Shown here piece after piece: positions 1 through 5,850 of a stretch of DNA of 8,110 nt (positions are counted from its first letter, which is position 1; each line of letters opens with the position of its first letter). Both the position numbers and the translations under genes were made by a program. The DNA comes from an uncultured Faecalibacterium sp. (lineage in GTDB: Bacteria > Bacillota > Clostridia > Oscillospirales > Ruminococcaceae), in contig CAAHET010000187.1 in the NCBI GenBank assembly GCA_900772565.1, positions 1-8,110 on the forward strand, in the 5' to 3' direction. The notes beneath the pieces were generated by a model. The model saw nothing but the letters and a program-made list of their open reading frames with translations, did not search any database and was not told the DNA's origin.

Positions 1-35
1 GTCTTGCCCGCCGTATCCACGGCCAGAATATTCAT
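1..35 (-). CDS. tsaB: TsaB N-terminus (partial), tRNA t6A biosynthesis protein
   Basis: Only the first 11 codons are in the window; they read MNILAVDTAGK on the minus strand, which matches the usual TsaB opening (M-x-I-L-A-x-D-T, first strand of the ASKHA fold). TsaB is the scaffold partner of TsaD and TsaE in making N6-threonylcarbamoyladenosine at A37 of ANN-decoding tRNAs. The ATG at 35..33 overlaps the TGA stop of the upstream tsaE (34..32) in an ATGA arrangement, so the two are very likely translationally coupled. The identification rests on a short peptide plus the tsaE neighbour, which is the standard Firmicutes order; the gene continues beyond the left edge. Confidence 0.85.
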   Translation of the reverse strand, partial: MNILAVDTAGK

Positions 36-457
36 ACCGTCACCCCCTCAATGGTGATTTTGCGGGTGGTATCGTCCAGACGTTCGATGTTCACCCGGAT
101 GGGGTTTTCCAGCGCCAGCAGATCGGCAAAGTTTTCGCTCCACTCAGCCGCCACCACAGCGCCCTGATCCAGATAATCGTAGAAGCCCGCCGCACACAGA
201 TCGTTCTCGGTAGAGATGCGGTACAGGTCAAAGTGCGCCAGCGGACGCGGGCCCCGGTAGTAGTTCACGATGGCAAAGGTGGGGCTGGACACCGGGTCGG
301 TGCAGCCCAGACCCTCGGCAAGACCCTCGGTAAAGGCGGTCTTGCCTGCGCCCAGACCGCCGGTAAAGGCAATCAACGCCCCGGGAGCCAGCACAGCGGC
401 CATCCGCTTGCCCAGCGCCACCGTCTCGGCGCGGGAATGGGTGATATATTCTGACAT
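32..457 (-). CDS. tsaE: TsaE, tRNA t6A biosynthesis ATPase
   Basis: A 141-residue protein, close to the usual length for TsaE (YdiB/YjeE family), the small cytoplasmic P-loop ATPase that drives the TsaB-TsaD complex through the t6A cycle. Visible family marks are the Walker A loop GGLGAGKT at residues 33-40, the switch-like VSSPTF at 56-61, HFDLYR at 75-80 (Walker B-like Asp) and EWSEN at 105-109. All are intact, so it should be active. The ATG at 457..455 is preceded by GAGGT at 469..465 with a 7-nt spacer. The stop overlaps the tsaB start. Transcription probably begins at the promoter at 511-539, with tsaB downstream in the same mRNA. Confidence 0.95.
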   Translation of the reverse strand: MSEYITHSRAETVALGKRMAAVLAPGALIAFTGGLGAGKTAFTEGLAEGLGCTDPVSSPTFAIVNYYRGPRPLAHFDLYRISTENDLCAAGFYDYLDQGAVVAAEWSENFADLLALENPIRVNIERLDDTTRKITIEGVTV

Positions 458-464
458 GAAGGTT

Positions 465-469
465 ACCTC
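465..469 (-). promoter_or_regulatory. Ribosome binding site of tsaE
   Basis: GAGGT on the minus strand, 7 nt before the ATG of tsaE. It supports the ATG at 457 as the start. Confidence 0.7.
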
Positions 470-477
470 ATCGTTTC

Positions 478-509
478 AAAAAAGGGATGGCAGACGCTCT
501 GCCATCCCT
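478..509 (-). terminator. Rho-independent terminator of the secreted peptidase-like gene
   Basis: Perfect inverted repeat: arms of 12 bp (AGGGATGGCAGA at 483-494 and its complement at 498-509) around a 3-nt loop. On the minus strand it is followed by a run of six T (483..478, the first inside the stem). It lies 33 nt past the stop of the peptidase-like gene and 20 nt before tsaE, so it should end the former's transcript. The predicted tsaE transcription start falls inside its first arm. Confidence 0.88.
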
Positions 510-510
510 A

Positions 511-539
511 AGTATAATATAAAACGTGCAAAAGTGCAA
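511..539 (-). promoter_or_regulatory. Sigma-A promoter of tsaE-tsaB
   Basis: On the minus strand, TTGCAC (539..534) and TATACT (516..511) are separated by exactly 17 nt, a good housekeeping sigma match. The expected start is near 504, about 47 nt before the tsaE ATG. The -35 box begins only 3 nt after the stop codon of the upstream gene. Confidence 0.75.
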
Positions 540-542
540 TGG

Positions 543-1751
543 TCAGGCGGCGGCAGGGGTCTGCTCTGCTGTGCTGTTCGTCACCGTGTCGGGCGTGGTA
601 AGCCGGGCGGTGGCGTCGCCCTGAATGATGGGGTAAGACGCCGCCGGGTGGGGACGCCGCCCGGTGTTCTGGTTGAGATACCACACGATGTCGTTTTCGC
701 CGTAGATCTCAAGGCTGTAATCAATAGCCTGTTGCAAAGTCTCACCCTCGATCAGGCGGTTCACGGTCGCCCACAGCATACTGCGGGAGTACACGCTGTA
801 CACGTTGTTCACAAAGCCCGCCACAGCTGCTGCCCCGCCGGAGAGCAGCCCGTCCGAAAGGGTAGTGTCCACATGGTCGCTGCGTCCGTAGAACTCGCAG
901 GTTTCCGAGAGCACGATGGTGCCGTTCAGCTTGCCGCCCCGGTAGGCATTGCGGAAAAAGTCTCCGGTGACGGCGTAGCAGCCGTTCACCTTGATGACCC
1001 GGTGGCTGAGCAGATCCATACCATAGCGCAGGTCGTTCCAGAAATCGGATTTTTCCAGCAGCAGGAGGATGGGCGCGGTGGCCTGCTTTTTCCACAGCCA
1101 GCCGTACTCATAGGTGTAGTACGCGCCGTGGGCACTGAGGATGGCAAGGTCGTAGTCTGCCATCCGCTTCAGGTCGGAGACGGTCACCATCATGTCCAGA
1201 TGGGTGTCCAGCCCGAAACCGTTCCAGTAATCCTTCATATAAGAGTAATAGGGGTAGCGGTTGCTGTTGACTCCGTTGTCAAAGGCATAGTAGATGACTG
1301 CATTGCCCACGGTGCCGTTTTCGGCGGTGAGCAGCGCGGGAATGTCCTCCAGCTCCGGCCCGGGCAGGGCGGCGTCCGCCTCGCTCTCGGTGTCGGTGAG
1401 CAGAATGCCGCCCAGTGCGCCGCAGCGGTAAGCAAAGCTTATCATGCCGTTTTCCGCATCCACATAGATGCTGTCCTTTTTTATAAGCCCCTGCGCCGCC
1501 AGCGCATCCAGCTGCGCCAGCGCGGCGTCCTGACGCGCTTCCTCCGACATGCCGGCGTAAGCGGCGCTGTCGGTCAGGGCGGTGACAGCGGCATCCGTCT
1601 GCTGCATCTCCTGCACCTCGGAGACGGTCAGGGTCTGAGGGGTGCAGGTGGTCTCCTCCGGCGCGGCGGCCACTGCCGGGCACACTGCCGTGAAGGCCAG
1701 CGCAATGGCACACACCGCACTGAGCAGGCGGCAATAAACTGTATGTTCCAT
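543..1751 (-). CDS. Secreted protein, probable caspase-like (clan CD) cysteine peptidase
   Basis: A 402-residue protein. Residues 1-30 form a Sec signal peptide: short n-region with Arg8, hydrophobic stretch, and likely AVAAA cleavage near residue 30, so it is exported. Residues 150-315 resemble the caspase/CHAT/gingipain fold: a beta strand (NAVIYYAF, 150-157), then a strand ending in the His-Gly pair (DLAILSAHG, 201-209; His208), then a strand ending in a Cys (TIVLSETCEFYG, 278-289; Cys285), followed by a Gly-rich segment LLSGGAAAVAGF (302-313) like the CHAT 'aGa-avvg' region. His208 and Cys285 would be the dyad. The C-terminal tail is Thr/Ala-rich and probably disordered. It is transcribed alone from the promoter at 1823-1851. 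No lipobox, LPXTG motif or surface-layer repeat is seen, so release into the medium is likely. The family assignment is by motif pattern only; substrate and role are unknown. Confidence 0.6.
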   Translation of the reverse strand: MEHTVYCRLLSAVCAIALAFTAVCPAVAAAPEETTCTPQTLTVSEVQEMQQTDAAVTALTDSAAYAGMSEEARQDAALAQLDALAAQGLIKKDSIYVDAENGMISFAYRCGALGGILLTDTESEADAALPGPELEDIPALLTAENGTVGNAVIYYAFDNGVNSNRYPYYSYMKDYWNGFGLDTHLDMMVTVSDLKRMADYDLAILSAHGAYYTYEYGWLWKKQATAPILLLLEKSDFWNDLRYGMDLLSHRVIKVNGCYAVTGDFFRNAYRGGKLNGTIVLSETCEFYGRSDHVDTTLSDGLLSGGAAAVAGFVNNVYSVYSRSMLWATVNRLIEGETLQQAIDYSLEIYGENDIVWYLNQNTGRRPHPAASYPIIQGDATARLTTPDTVTNSTAEQTPAAA

Positions 1752-1822
1752 TTCTTCTTTTCCGTTCCTCTCCCCCGGCGCACTGCCGAGGCTGTTGTAC
1801 GCAAGGCTGCGTTCACAGGTTC

Positions 1823-1851
1823 ATTGTAGGATGCCGCCGGGGCTTTGTCAA
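1823..1851 (-). promoter_or_regulatory. Sigma-A promoter of the secreted peptidase-like gene
   Basis: On the minus strand, a perfect TTGACA (1851..1846), 17-nt spacer, and TACAAT (1828..1823). It predicts a start near 1816 and a leader of about 65 nt before the ATG at 1751. The leader ends in a purine-rich stretch (GGAAAAGAAGAA) that may act as a weak ribosome binding site. Confidence 0.82.
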
Positions 1852-1892
1852 GCTTCCCGGCAATGTTTTACCATTCCGTCACACCCGGCGCA

Positions 1893-1921
1893 TTGCAATG
1901 GCACGTGGATTTGTGTATAAT
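1893..1921 (+). promoter_or_regulatory. Sigma-A promoter of the SEDS gene
   Basis: TTGCAA (1893-1898), 17-nt spacer, then a perfect TATAAT (1916-1921). The predicted start is near 1928, giving a leader of about 70 nt. It diverges from the promoter at 1823-1851; the two -35 boxes are 41 nt apart. Confidence 0.8.
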
Positions 1922-1981
1922 AGCGATATGCTGGGTTTTTATCGCCTGTAAGCAGGCACGCTCCGGCAGACTGTTCTGACG

Positions 1982-1989
1982 AAAGGCGG
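1982..1989 (+). promoter_or_regulatory. Ribosome binding site that decides the SEDS gene start
   Basis: AAAGGCGG, one mismatch from AAAGGAGG. It lies 8 nt before the TTG at 1998 but overlaps the in-frame GTG at 1989, which it therefore cannot serve. It favours TTG 1998 as the true start. Confidence 0.65.
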
Positions 1990-1997
1990 TGCTTTCC

Positions 1998-3215
1998 TTG
2001 GATAGCATTCGACAATATTTTAAGCGCACCGATAAGATCTATCTGCTGCTGTGCATTTTCAGCAGTGTTATGGCGGTGCTGGCGCTGTCCTCGTGGGCAG
2101 CCAAGCAGGGCAGCGGCTTTGCCACCGACGAGGTGACCGGTGCCATCATCGGCATTGGCGACTACCGCCGCGCACTGGTGCAGGCGGGCGCTGCCGTCAT
2201 TGGCATCGTGATCGCGCTGCTGCTCTCCTGCGTGGACTACCGCAGCCTTGTAAAGGTGTGGCCGGTGCACGTTGCCCTGACGTGGGGTCTGGTGCTGCCC
2301 ACGCTGGTCATCCGCAACGTATCCATCGGCCCGCTGACCATCGGCTACAACGCCGGTGATACCGACAACTACTCGTGGTACAAGCTGGGCGGCTTTACCT
2401 TTCAGCCCACAGAACTGGCAAAAATCAGCTTTATCCTGACCTTTGCCATGCACCTGAACAACGTGCGCAGCCGCATCAACGAGCCAAAGGAGCTGGCAAA
2501 GCTGCTGCTGCACCTGCTGGTGCCCATTGCCATCATCCATGTGCAGGGTGATGATGGCACTGCCATCATCTACGGCATCATCGGCTGCTGCATGATGTTT
2601 GCAGCGGGGCTGAGCTGGAAGTATATCTTTGCAGCCTTTGCGGCGGCGGGCGCTGCCGTGGCGGTGGCCTTTGCCTTTTTCAGCGATAAGATCGGCAAGG
2701 GATACCAGTGGTACCGCATTCTGGCGGTGCTGGACCCGGAAAACACCACCGGCTGGGCGCCCAGCGAGACGGTGTGGAAGAACATCATCTACCAGCAGCA
2801 GCGCGGCGAGATCGCGCTGGGCTCCGGCGGCATCTTCGGCAACGGCTTATTCGGCGGACGGTATTACAGCGTGCCCAACGCTCACAACGACTTTATCCTC
2901 AGCTGGATCGGCAACGCGGCGGGCTTTGTGGGCTGCTGCGTGGTGCTGGGCGTTCTGCTGGCGCTGGTGATCAAGACCTTTGCCACCGGTGCCCGCAGCG
3001 AGGATCTGCTGGGCAGCTACATCTGCGCCGGTATCGGCGGTGCCCTGATGGCGCAGATCGCGGTGAACGTAGGCATGAACCTGCGGGTGCTGCCGGTCAT
3101 CGGCGTCACCCTGCCTTTCTACTCTGCCGGCGGCAGTTCGGTGCTTATGCTGTATATCTGCGTCGGTTTAGTACTGTCTGTATACTCTCACAACACAAAA
3201 AGCCTGTTCGGATAA
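1998..3215 (+). CDS. SEDS family peptidoglycan polymerase (FtsW/RodA/SpoVE), RodA-like
   Basis: A 405-residue polytopic membrane protein from TTG 1998 (408 from the in-frame GTG at 1989). SEDS proteins are lipid II-using glycosyltransferases that polymerise glycan strands with a class B PBP. Hallmarks, numbered from the TTG: FQPTELAK (135-142, conserved Glu and Lys kept), QGDDGTAIIY (183-192, normally QPDxGTA), YQQQRGEIALGSGG (265-278), AHNDFIL (295-301) whose Asp298 aligns with the catalytic Asp262 of E. coli RodA, and LPVIGVTLPFYSAGGSS (365-381). The usual acidic pair after the HTDFIF motif is absent (WIGNAAGFVG), and the usual Gly before LPVxG is Arg. The gene has its own promoter and terminator and no PBP partner beside it. 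RodA-like is my guess from size and short N-terminus; FtsW or a third SEDS paralogue is possible. Confidence 0.88.
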   Translation: MDSIRQYFKRTDKIYLLLCIFSSVMAVLALSSWAAKQGSGFATDEVTGAIIGIGDYRRALVQAGAAVIGIVIALLLSCVDYRSLVKVWPVHVALTWGLVLPTLVIRNVSIGPLTIGYNAGDTDNYSWYKLGGFTFQPTELAKISFILTFAMHLNNVRSRINEPKELAKLLLHLLVPIAIIHVQGDDGTAIIYGIIGCCMMFAAGLSWKYIFAAFAAAGAAVAVAFAFFSDKIGKGYQWYRILAVLDPENTTGWAPSETVWKNIIYQQQRGEIALGSGGIFGNGLFGGRYYSVPNAHNDFILSWIGNAAGFVGCCVVLGVLLALVIKTFATGARSEDLLGSYICAGIGGALMAQIAVNVGMNLRVLPVIGVTLPFYSAGGSSVLMLYICVGLVLSVYSHNTKSLFG

Positions 3216-3234
3216 CAGGATAAAGGGCTTATTC

Positions 3235-3273
3235 AGAGGGCGCTGCACCGTGCTGAGTGCAGCGCCCTCTTTT
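3235..3273 (+). terminator. Rho-independent terminator of the SEDS gene
   Basis: Perfect 14-bp inverted repeat (AGAGGGCGCTGCAC at 3235-3248 and its complement at 3257-3270) with an 8-nt loop, running into TTTT at 3270-3273. It starts 20 nt after the stop. The minus-strand side has no T run, so it is one-directional. Confidence 0.9.
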
Positions 3274-3300
3274 GCCGTTACACCCTTCCGCGAAAATACG

Positions 3301-3332
3301 AATGCCGGAGTGTCCGCAGACGCTCCGGCATT
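3301..3332 (-). terminator. Probable terminator of the cysK-like/MATE operon
   Basis: A stem of 14 pairs including one G-T wobble (3301-3314 with 3319-3332), 4-nt loop. On the minus strand it begins 14 nt after the MATE stop and is followed by CGTATTTTC, a short imperfect T run. On the plus strand GCTCTTTATATTCTT follows, so it may also act as a back-up terminator for the convergent SEDS gene. Confidence 0.7.
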
Positions 3333-3345
3333 GCTCTTTATATTC

Positions 3346-4674
3346 TTACATCTCGCTGCTGCGCAGAAAACGCACCAGCATGGGCAGCTCGTACAGCAGC
3401 ATCAGCAGCCAGCCTACCGCGTAGCTGAAGGGCAGGGCTTCGATATCCATCTTCATCACCAGCACAAACAGCGCAGCGGCGGCAACACGGCCGCCCATGT
3501 TCAGCATACTGCTGTTCAGGGTGACCTTCAGATCGCCCATGCCGCGGAAAAAGCCTTGTATTCCGTTGGTGGCGGCGGGCAGCATATAGAACAGGGCGCT
3601 GGTGCGCAAGAACCGCACACCCAGATCCACCACAGCCGGGTCGGTGGCAAACAGCCGGATGATGGGCTGGGCAAACAGCAGGCAGACGGCGGTAAGCAGG
3701 ATGCCGTAGGCAAACTCGATGCGCATACCGCAGTGGTAGCCCTGCCGTACCCGGTCGGTCTTGCCCGCGCCACGGTTCTGCGCCATCAGGGTGGTCATGG
3801 CGTGGCCGATGTTCTGCTGCGGGGTGTAGGCGAAGTCGTCGATGCGGGAGGCGGCGGTAAAAGCTGCCATGGCGTTGACGCCCATGGTGTTCACGATGGC
3901 CTGCACCGCAATTTTGCCCAGCTGCACCGTGGCCTGCTGCATGGCGCTGGCCCAGCCGTAGCTCACGGTCTTGCGCAGCAGCTTGCCGTCATACACCAGC
4001 CACCGTCTGCCCAGCTGCAGGACCGGCACTTTGTAACGGATATACACCACGCACAGCAGACAGCAGGCGGCTTCGCTGAGCACGGTGGAAAGGGCACAGC
4101 CCTCGCTGCCCCAGCCCAGTGCCTCCACAAAAAACAGGTCGCCGCCAATGTTCAACACGGCGCTGATCATCAAAAAATACAGCGCGCTCTTGCTGTCGCC
4201 CAGCGCACGCATGGTGGCAGCAAGAAAGTTATAGAAGAAGGTGAAGATCAGCCCCGCAAACACGATGCGCAGGTAGTTCACCGCAATGGGCAGAATGGCG
4301 GTGGGCACTTGCAGCAGCCGCAACAGCGGGTCTGCCAGCAGCACGCACAAGGCAGAAAAGGTCAAAGAGAACACCGTGCCTGCAATGGCGGTGGTGGATA
4401 CCTGACGTTCCACCAGCTTGGTATCCCCCGCGCCAAAGGCGGTGCTGACCAGAATGCCCGCGCCCAGACACATCCCGTTGATGAACAGGATGGCGAGGGT
4501 CATCAGGGGGTTCGAGGTGCCCACGGCAGCCAGTGCGTCCTCGCCCACAAACTTGCCTACGATGATGCTGTCGGCGGCGTTGTAGGTAAGCTGGAACAGG
4601 TTGCCCAGCACCAGCGGAATGGTAAATTTGATCAGCAGCGGCGTAATAGCACCGCTTGTCATGTCCTTGGTCAT
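3346..4674 (-). CDS. MATE family efflux transporter
   Basis: A 442-residue integral membrane protein of usual MATE length with the two-fold repeat expected for 12 membrane helices. MATE proteins export drugs, cationic or other small metabolites using Na+ or H+ gradients. Family marks: IPLVLGNLFQLTYNAADSII (19-38; the family's P-x-x-x-x-N/Q and D-x-x-x-V/I-G region), RALGDSKSALYFLMISAVLN (156-175), GSEGCALSTVLSE (189-201), then in the second half QNRGAGKTDR (299-308) and FFRGMGDLKVTLNSSMLNM (375-393). ATG 4674 has AAGGA at 4687..4683, 8 nt upstream. It follows the cysK-like gene by 38 bp with no terminator between, so both are on one mRNA. The substrate cannot be told from sequence; a link to sulfur or amino acid metabolites is only suggested by the neighbour. 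Confidence 0.93.
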   Translation of the reverse strand: MTKDMTSGAITPLLIKFTIPLVLGNLFQLTYNAADSIIVGKFVGEDALAAVGTSNPLMTLAILFINGMCLGAGILVSTAFGAGDTKLVERQVSTTAIAGTVFSLTFSALCVLLADPLLRLLQVPTAILPIAVNYLRIVFAGLIFTFFYNFLAATMRALGDSKSALYFLMISAVLNIGGDLFFVEALGWGSEGCALSTVLSEAACCLLCVVYIRYKVPVLQLGRRWLVYDGKLLRKTVSYGWASAMQQATVQLGKIAVQAIVNTMGVNAMAAFTAASRIDDFAYTPQQNIGHAMTTLMAQNRGAGKTDRVRQGYHCGMRIEFAYGILLTAVCLLFAQPIIRLFATDPAVVDLGVRFLRTSALFYMLPAATNGIQGFFRGMGDLKVTLNSSMLNMGGRVAAAALFVLVMKMDIEALPFSYAVGWLLMLLYELPMLVRFLRSSEM

Positions 4675-4712
4675 GAAAAACGTCCTTCTTTCCTATTTAT
4701 AGAAACAGCCGC

Positions 4713-5624
4713 TTATAGGATGCTTGCGCGTCCGCTGAAAATGGCCAGTGCAGCACGACTGTTGCAGTTGGCCAGCAGCTGGGCGGCGGCATGCAGGGCA
4801 GCACCGGCGCTGACCGAAGCGGGAATGGCGTCGGTGCGCAGCACCTGCTGGGCGGCACGCTGGGCGTCCCGGCTTGCCACGGCGGAAACGTTGTCCACCA
4901 CATAGCTGTTGTAGTTTTCCGGCACGATGCCGTAGCCGATATCCGGGATGCCGTGCGGGCCGGTAAGCCCGCCGCCCAGCACCTGATTTTCGTACGGCTC
5001 CACCGCCACGATGCGCACATCGTTCGTCCATGCCTTGATGGTCTCGCCCACGCCGGTCACCGTACCGGCGCTGCCTACCCCGATGGTAATGGCGTCCACA
5101 AGGCTCTTGTTCTGCCGGGCAATGCTTTGCACGATGGCAGGGCCGGTGACCCGGCGGTGGTACTCCGGGTTATCGTCGTTGGCAAGCCAGTTCATATAGT
5201 ACCAGCCGTTCGCGCCAGCAGTCTGCGCCGCCAGTGCCCGCGCCCCGGCCAGACCGCTGCGGGCGGGGCTGTGCCGGATCTGTGCACCCAGCCGCAGCAG
5301 GTACTCCTGCCGCAGGGCAGGGGCATCCTCCGGCATCACCAGCACGATGGGGTGCCCGGCGGTCAGGCTGGCCAGCGTCAGGGCGGTGGCAAAGGGGCCG
5401 GAGGCCGCTTCAATGATGGGCTGCCCCGGGGCAAGCTGCTTTTTTTCAATGGCAAGGGCCAGCATCCCCTCGGCAAGGCCGTCCCGGGCGGTGCCGGTGG
5501 GGCCGTTAAAATCCAGATACGCGTACAGATGCCCCTTCAGCCCGCAGGCGGCGGCGTAGCCCCGCAGCTCCACAATGGGACAGGCGGTGGTAAGGGTCTG
5601 GTAAAAATTGGGATAGATCGGCAC
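4713..5624 (-). CDS. Cysteine synthase-like fold-type II protein lacking the PLP lysine (probable pseudoenzyme)
   Basis: A 303-residue protein, the usual length for CysK/CysM. The scaffold is clearly that of the O-acetylserine sulfhydrylase/cystathionine beta-synthase family: GPTGTARDG (41-49, normally NPTGSxKDR), EAASG (72-76), VLVMPED (94-100), NDDNPEYHRRVTGP (149-162), GVGSAGTVTGVG (182-193, phosphate loop, normally GTGGT), AVEP (207-210), GPHGIPDIGYG (222-232), SAGAAL (272-277). Key changes: the Schiff-base Lys is Arg47, the following Arg is Gly49, and the substrate loop SGNTG has become SGPFA (75-79). Without the Lys normal PLP chemistry is not expected, so a regulatory, binding or otherwise altered role is inferred. 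The start is GTG 5624 with AAAGGAG at 5638..5632, 7 nt away. The frame is intact, so it is not a decayed gene. First gene of an operon with the MATE transporter. Confidence 0.82.
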   Translation of the reverse strand: MPIYPNFYQTLTTACPIVELRGYAAACGLKGHLYAYLDFNGPTGTARDGLAEGMLALAIEKKQLAPGQPIIEAASGPFATALTLASLTAGHPIVLVMPEDAPALRQEYLLRLGAQIRHSPARSGLAGARALAAQTAGANGWYYMNWLANDDNPEYHRRVTGPAIVQSIARQNKSLVDAITIGVGSAGTVTGVGETIKAWTNDVRIVAVEPYENQVLGGGLTGPHGIPDIGYGIVPENYNSYVVDNVSAVASRDAQRAAQQVLRTDAIPASVSAGAALHAAAQLLANCNSRAALAIFSGRASIL

Positions 5625-5631
5625 AGGAGAA

Positions 5632-5638
5632 CTCCTTT
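5632..5638 (-). promoter_or_regulatory. Ribosome binding site fixing the GTG start of the cysK-like gene
   Basis: AAAGGAG on the minus strand, 7 nt before the GTG at 5624..5622. No ATG in frame is better placed, so the GTG start is well supported. Confidence 0.8.
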
Positions 5639-5659
5639 CTCTTGGGATACAACACTATT

Positions 5660-5689
5660 ATCCTAACGCAAAGCCCCCAGCTGCGTCAA
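5660..5689 (-). promoter_or_regulatory. Possible promoter of the cysK-like/MATE operon
   Basis: On the minus strand, TTGACG (5689..5684), an 18-nt spacer, then TAGGAT (5665..5660, four of six consensus bases). A better -10 word, GATAAT, sits at 5662..5657 but at a 21-nt spacing. It is weaker than the other promoters in the window, which could mean low or activated expression. Confidence 0.45.
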
Positions 5690-5748
5690 GATGCCTTTTG
5701 GCAAAAACAGCGAATTTTGGGCAGATATTTCAGAAAAAACTCCGAAAT

Positions 5749-5763
5749 CCCCTTGACAAGGGG
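5749..5763 (+). repeat. Palindrome over the -35 box of the ylxM operon promoter
   Basis: CCCCTTG-A-CAAGGGG, a perfect 7-bp inverted repeat around one central A. The centre is the TTGACA -35 box, itself partly palindromic, but four further pairs extend it on each side. It could be an operator half-site pair or chance. Confidence 0.5.
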
Positions 5764-5781
5764 CAGGGGTTCTGGTATACT
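5753..5781 (+). promoter_or_regulatory. Sigma-A promoter of the ylxM-ffh-rpsP-khpA operon
   Basis: Perfect TTGACA (5753-5758), 17-nt spacer, TATACT (5776-5781) preceded by TGG (5773-5775), i.e. an extended -10. A-rich sequence just upstream, including AAAAAA at 5734-5739, could act as an UP element. Predicted start near 5788, leader about 62 nt. This is the strongest promoter in the window, in keeping with a ribosome/SRP operon. Confidence 0.87.
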
Positions 5782-5850
5782 CCATCCGTAAAGCAAAAAA
5801 ACTTTACAACACAGCAAGTACAGACAGCAGAGCACCGGGGGTCAACAGCA

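Noticed and set aside
1680..1682. Cys24 of the secreted protein as a lipoprotein cysteine
   Set aside because: Preceding residues are T-A-V, not a lipobox (L-A/S-G/A-C), and an ordinary AVAAA cleavage site follows.
270..1829. Open frame of 519 codons on the plus strand
   Set aside because: Antisense to tsaE and the peptidase-like gene; its sequence is His/Val/Gly-rich without domains, while the opposite strand has signal peptide, promoter, terminator and ribosome binding site. It reflects the scarcity of stops opposite GC-rich genes.
4675..4712. Terminator between the cysK-like and MATE genes
   Set aside because: Only a 5-bp CCTAT/ATAGG complementarity with a long loop and no T run; the MATE ribosome binding site follows at once.
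3250..4905. Open frame of 551 codons on the plus strand
   Set aside because: Gln/His-rich translation, typical of the antisense of a Leu/Ala-rich membrane protein (the MATE gene); it begins inside the SEDS terminator and has no plausible ribosome binding site.
4791..5666. Open frame of 291 codons on the plus strand
   Set aside because: Antisense to the cysK-like gene; Gly/His-rich and domain-free.
5698..5850. N-terminal extension of ylxM in the open frame
   Set aside because: This part contains the TTGACA/TATACT promoter and is absent from the family; ATG 5851 with its ribosome binding site fits the usual YlxM N-terminus.
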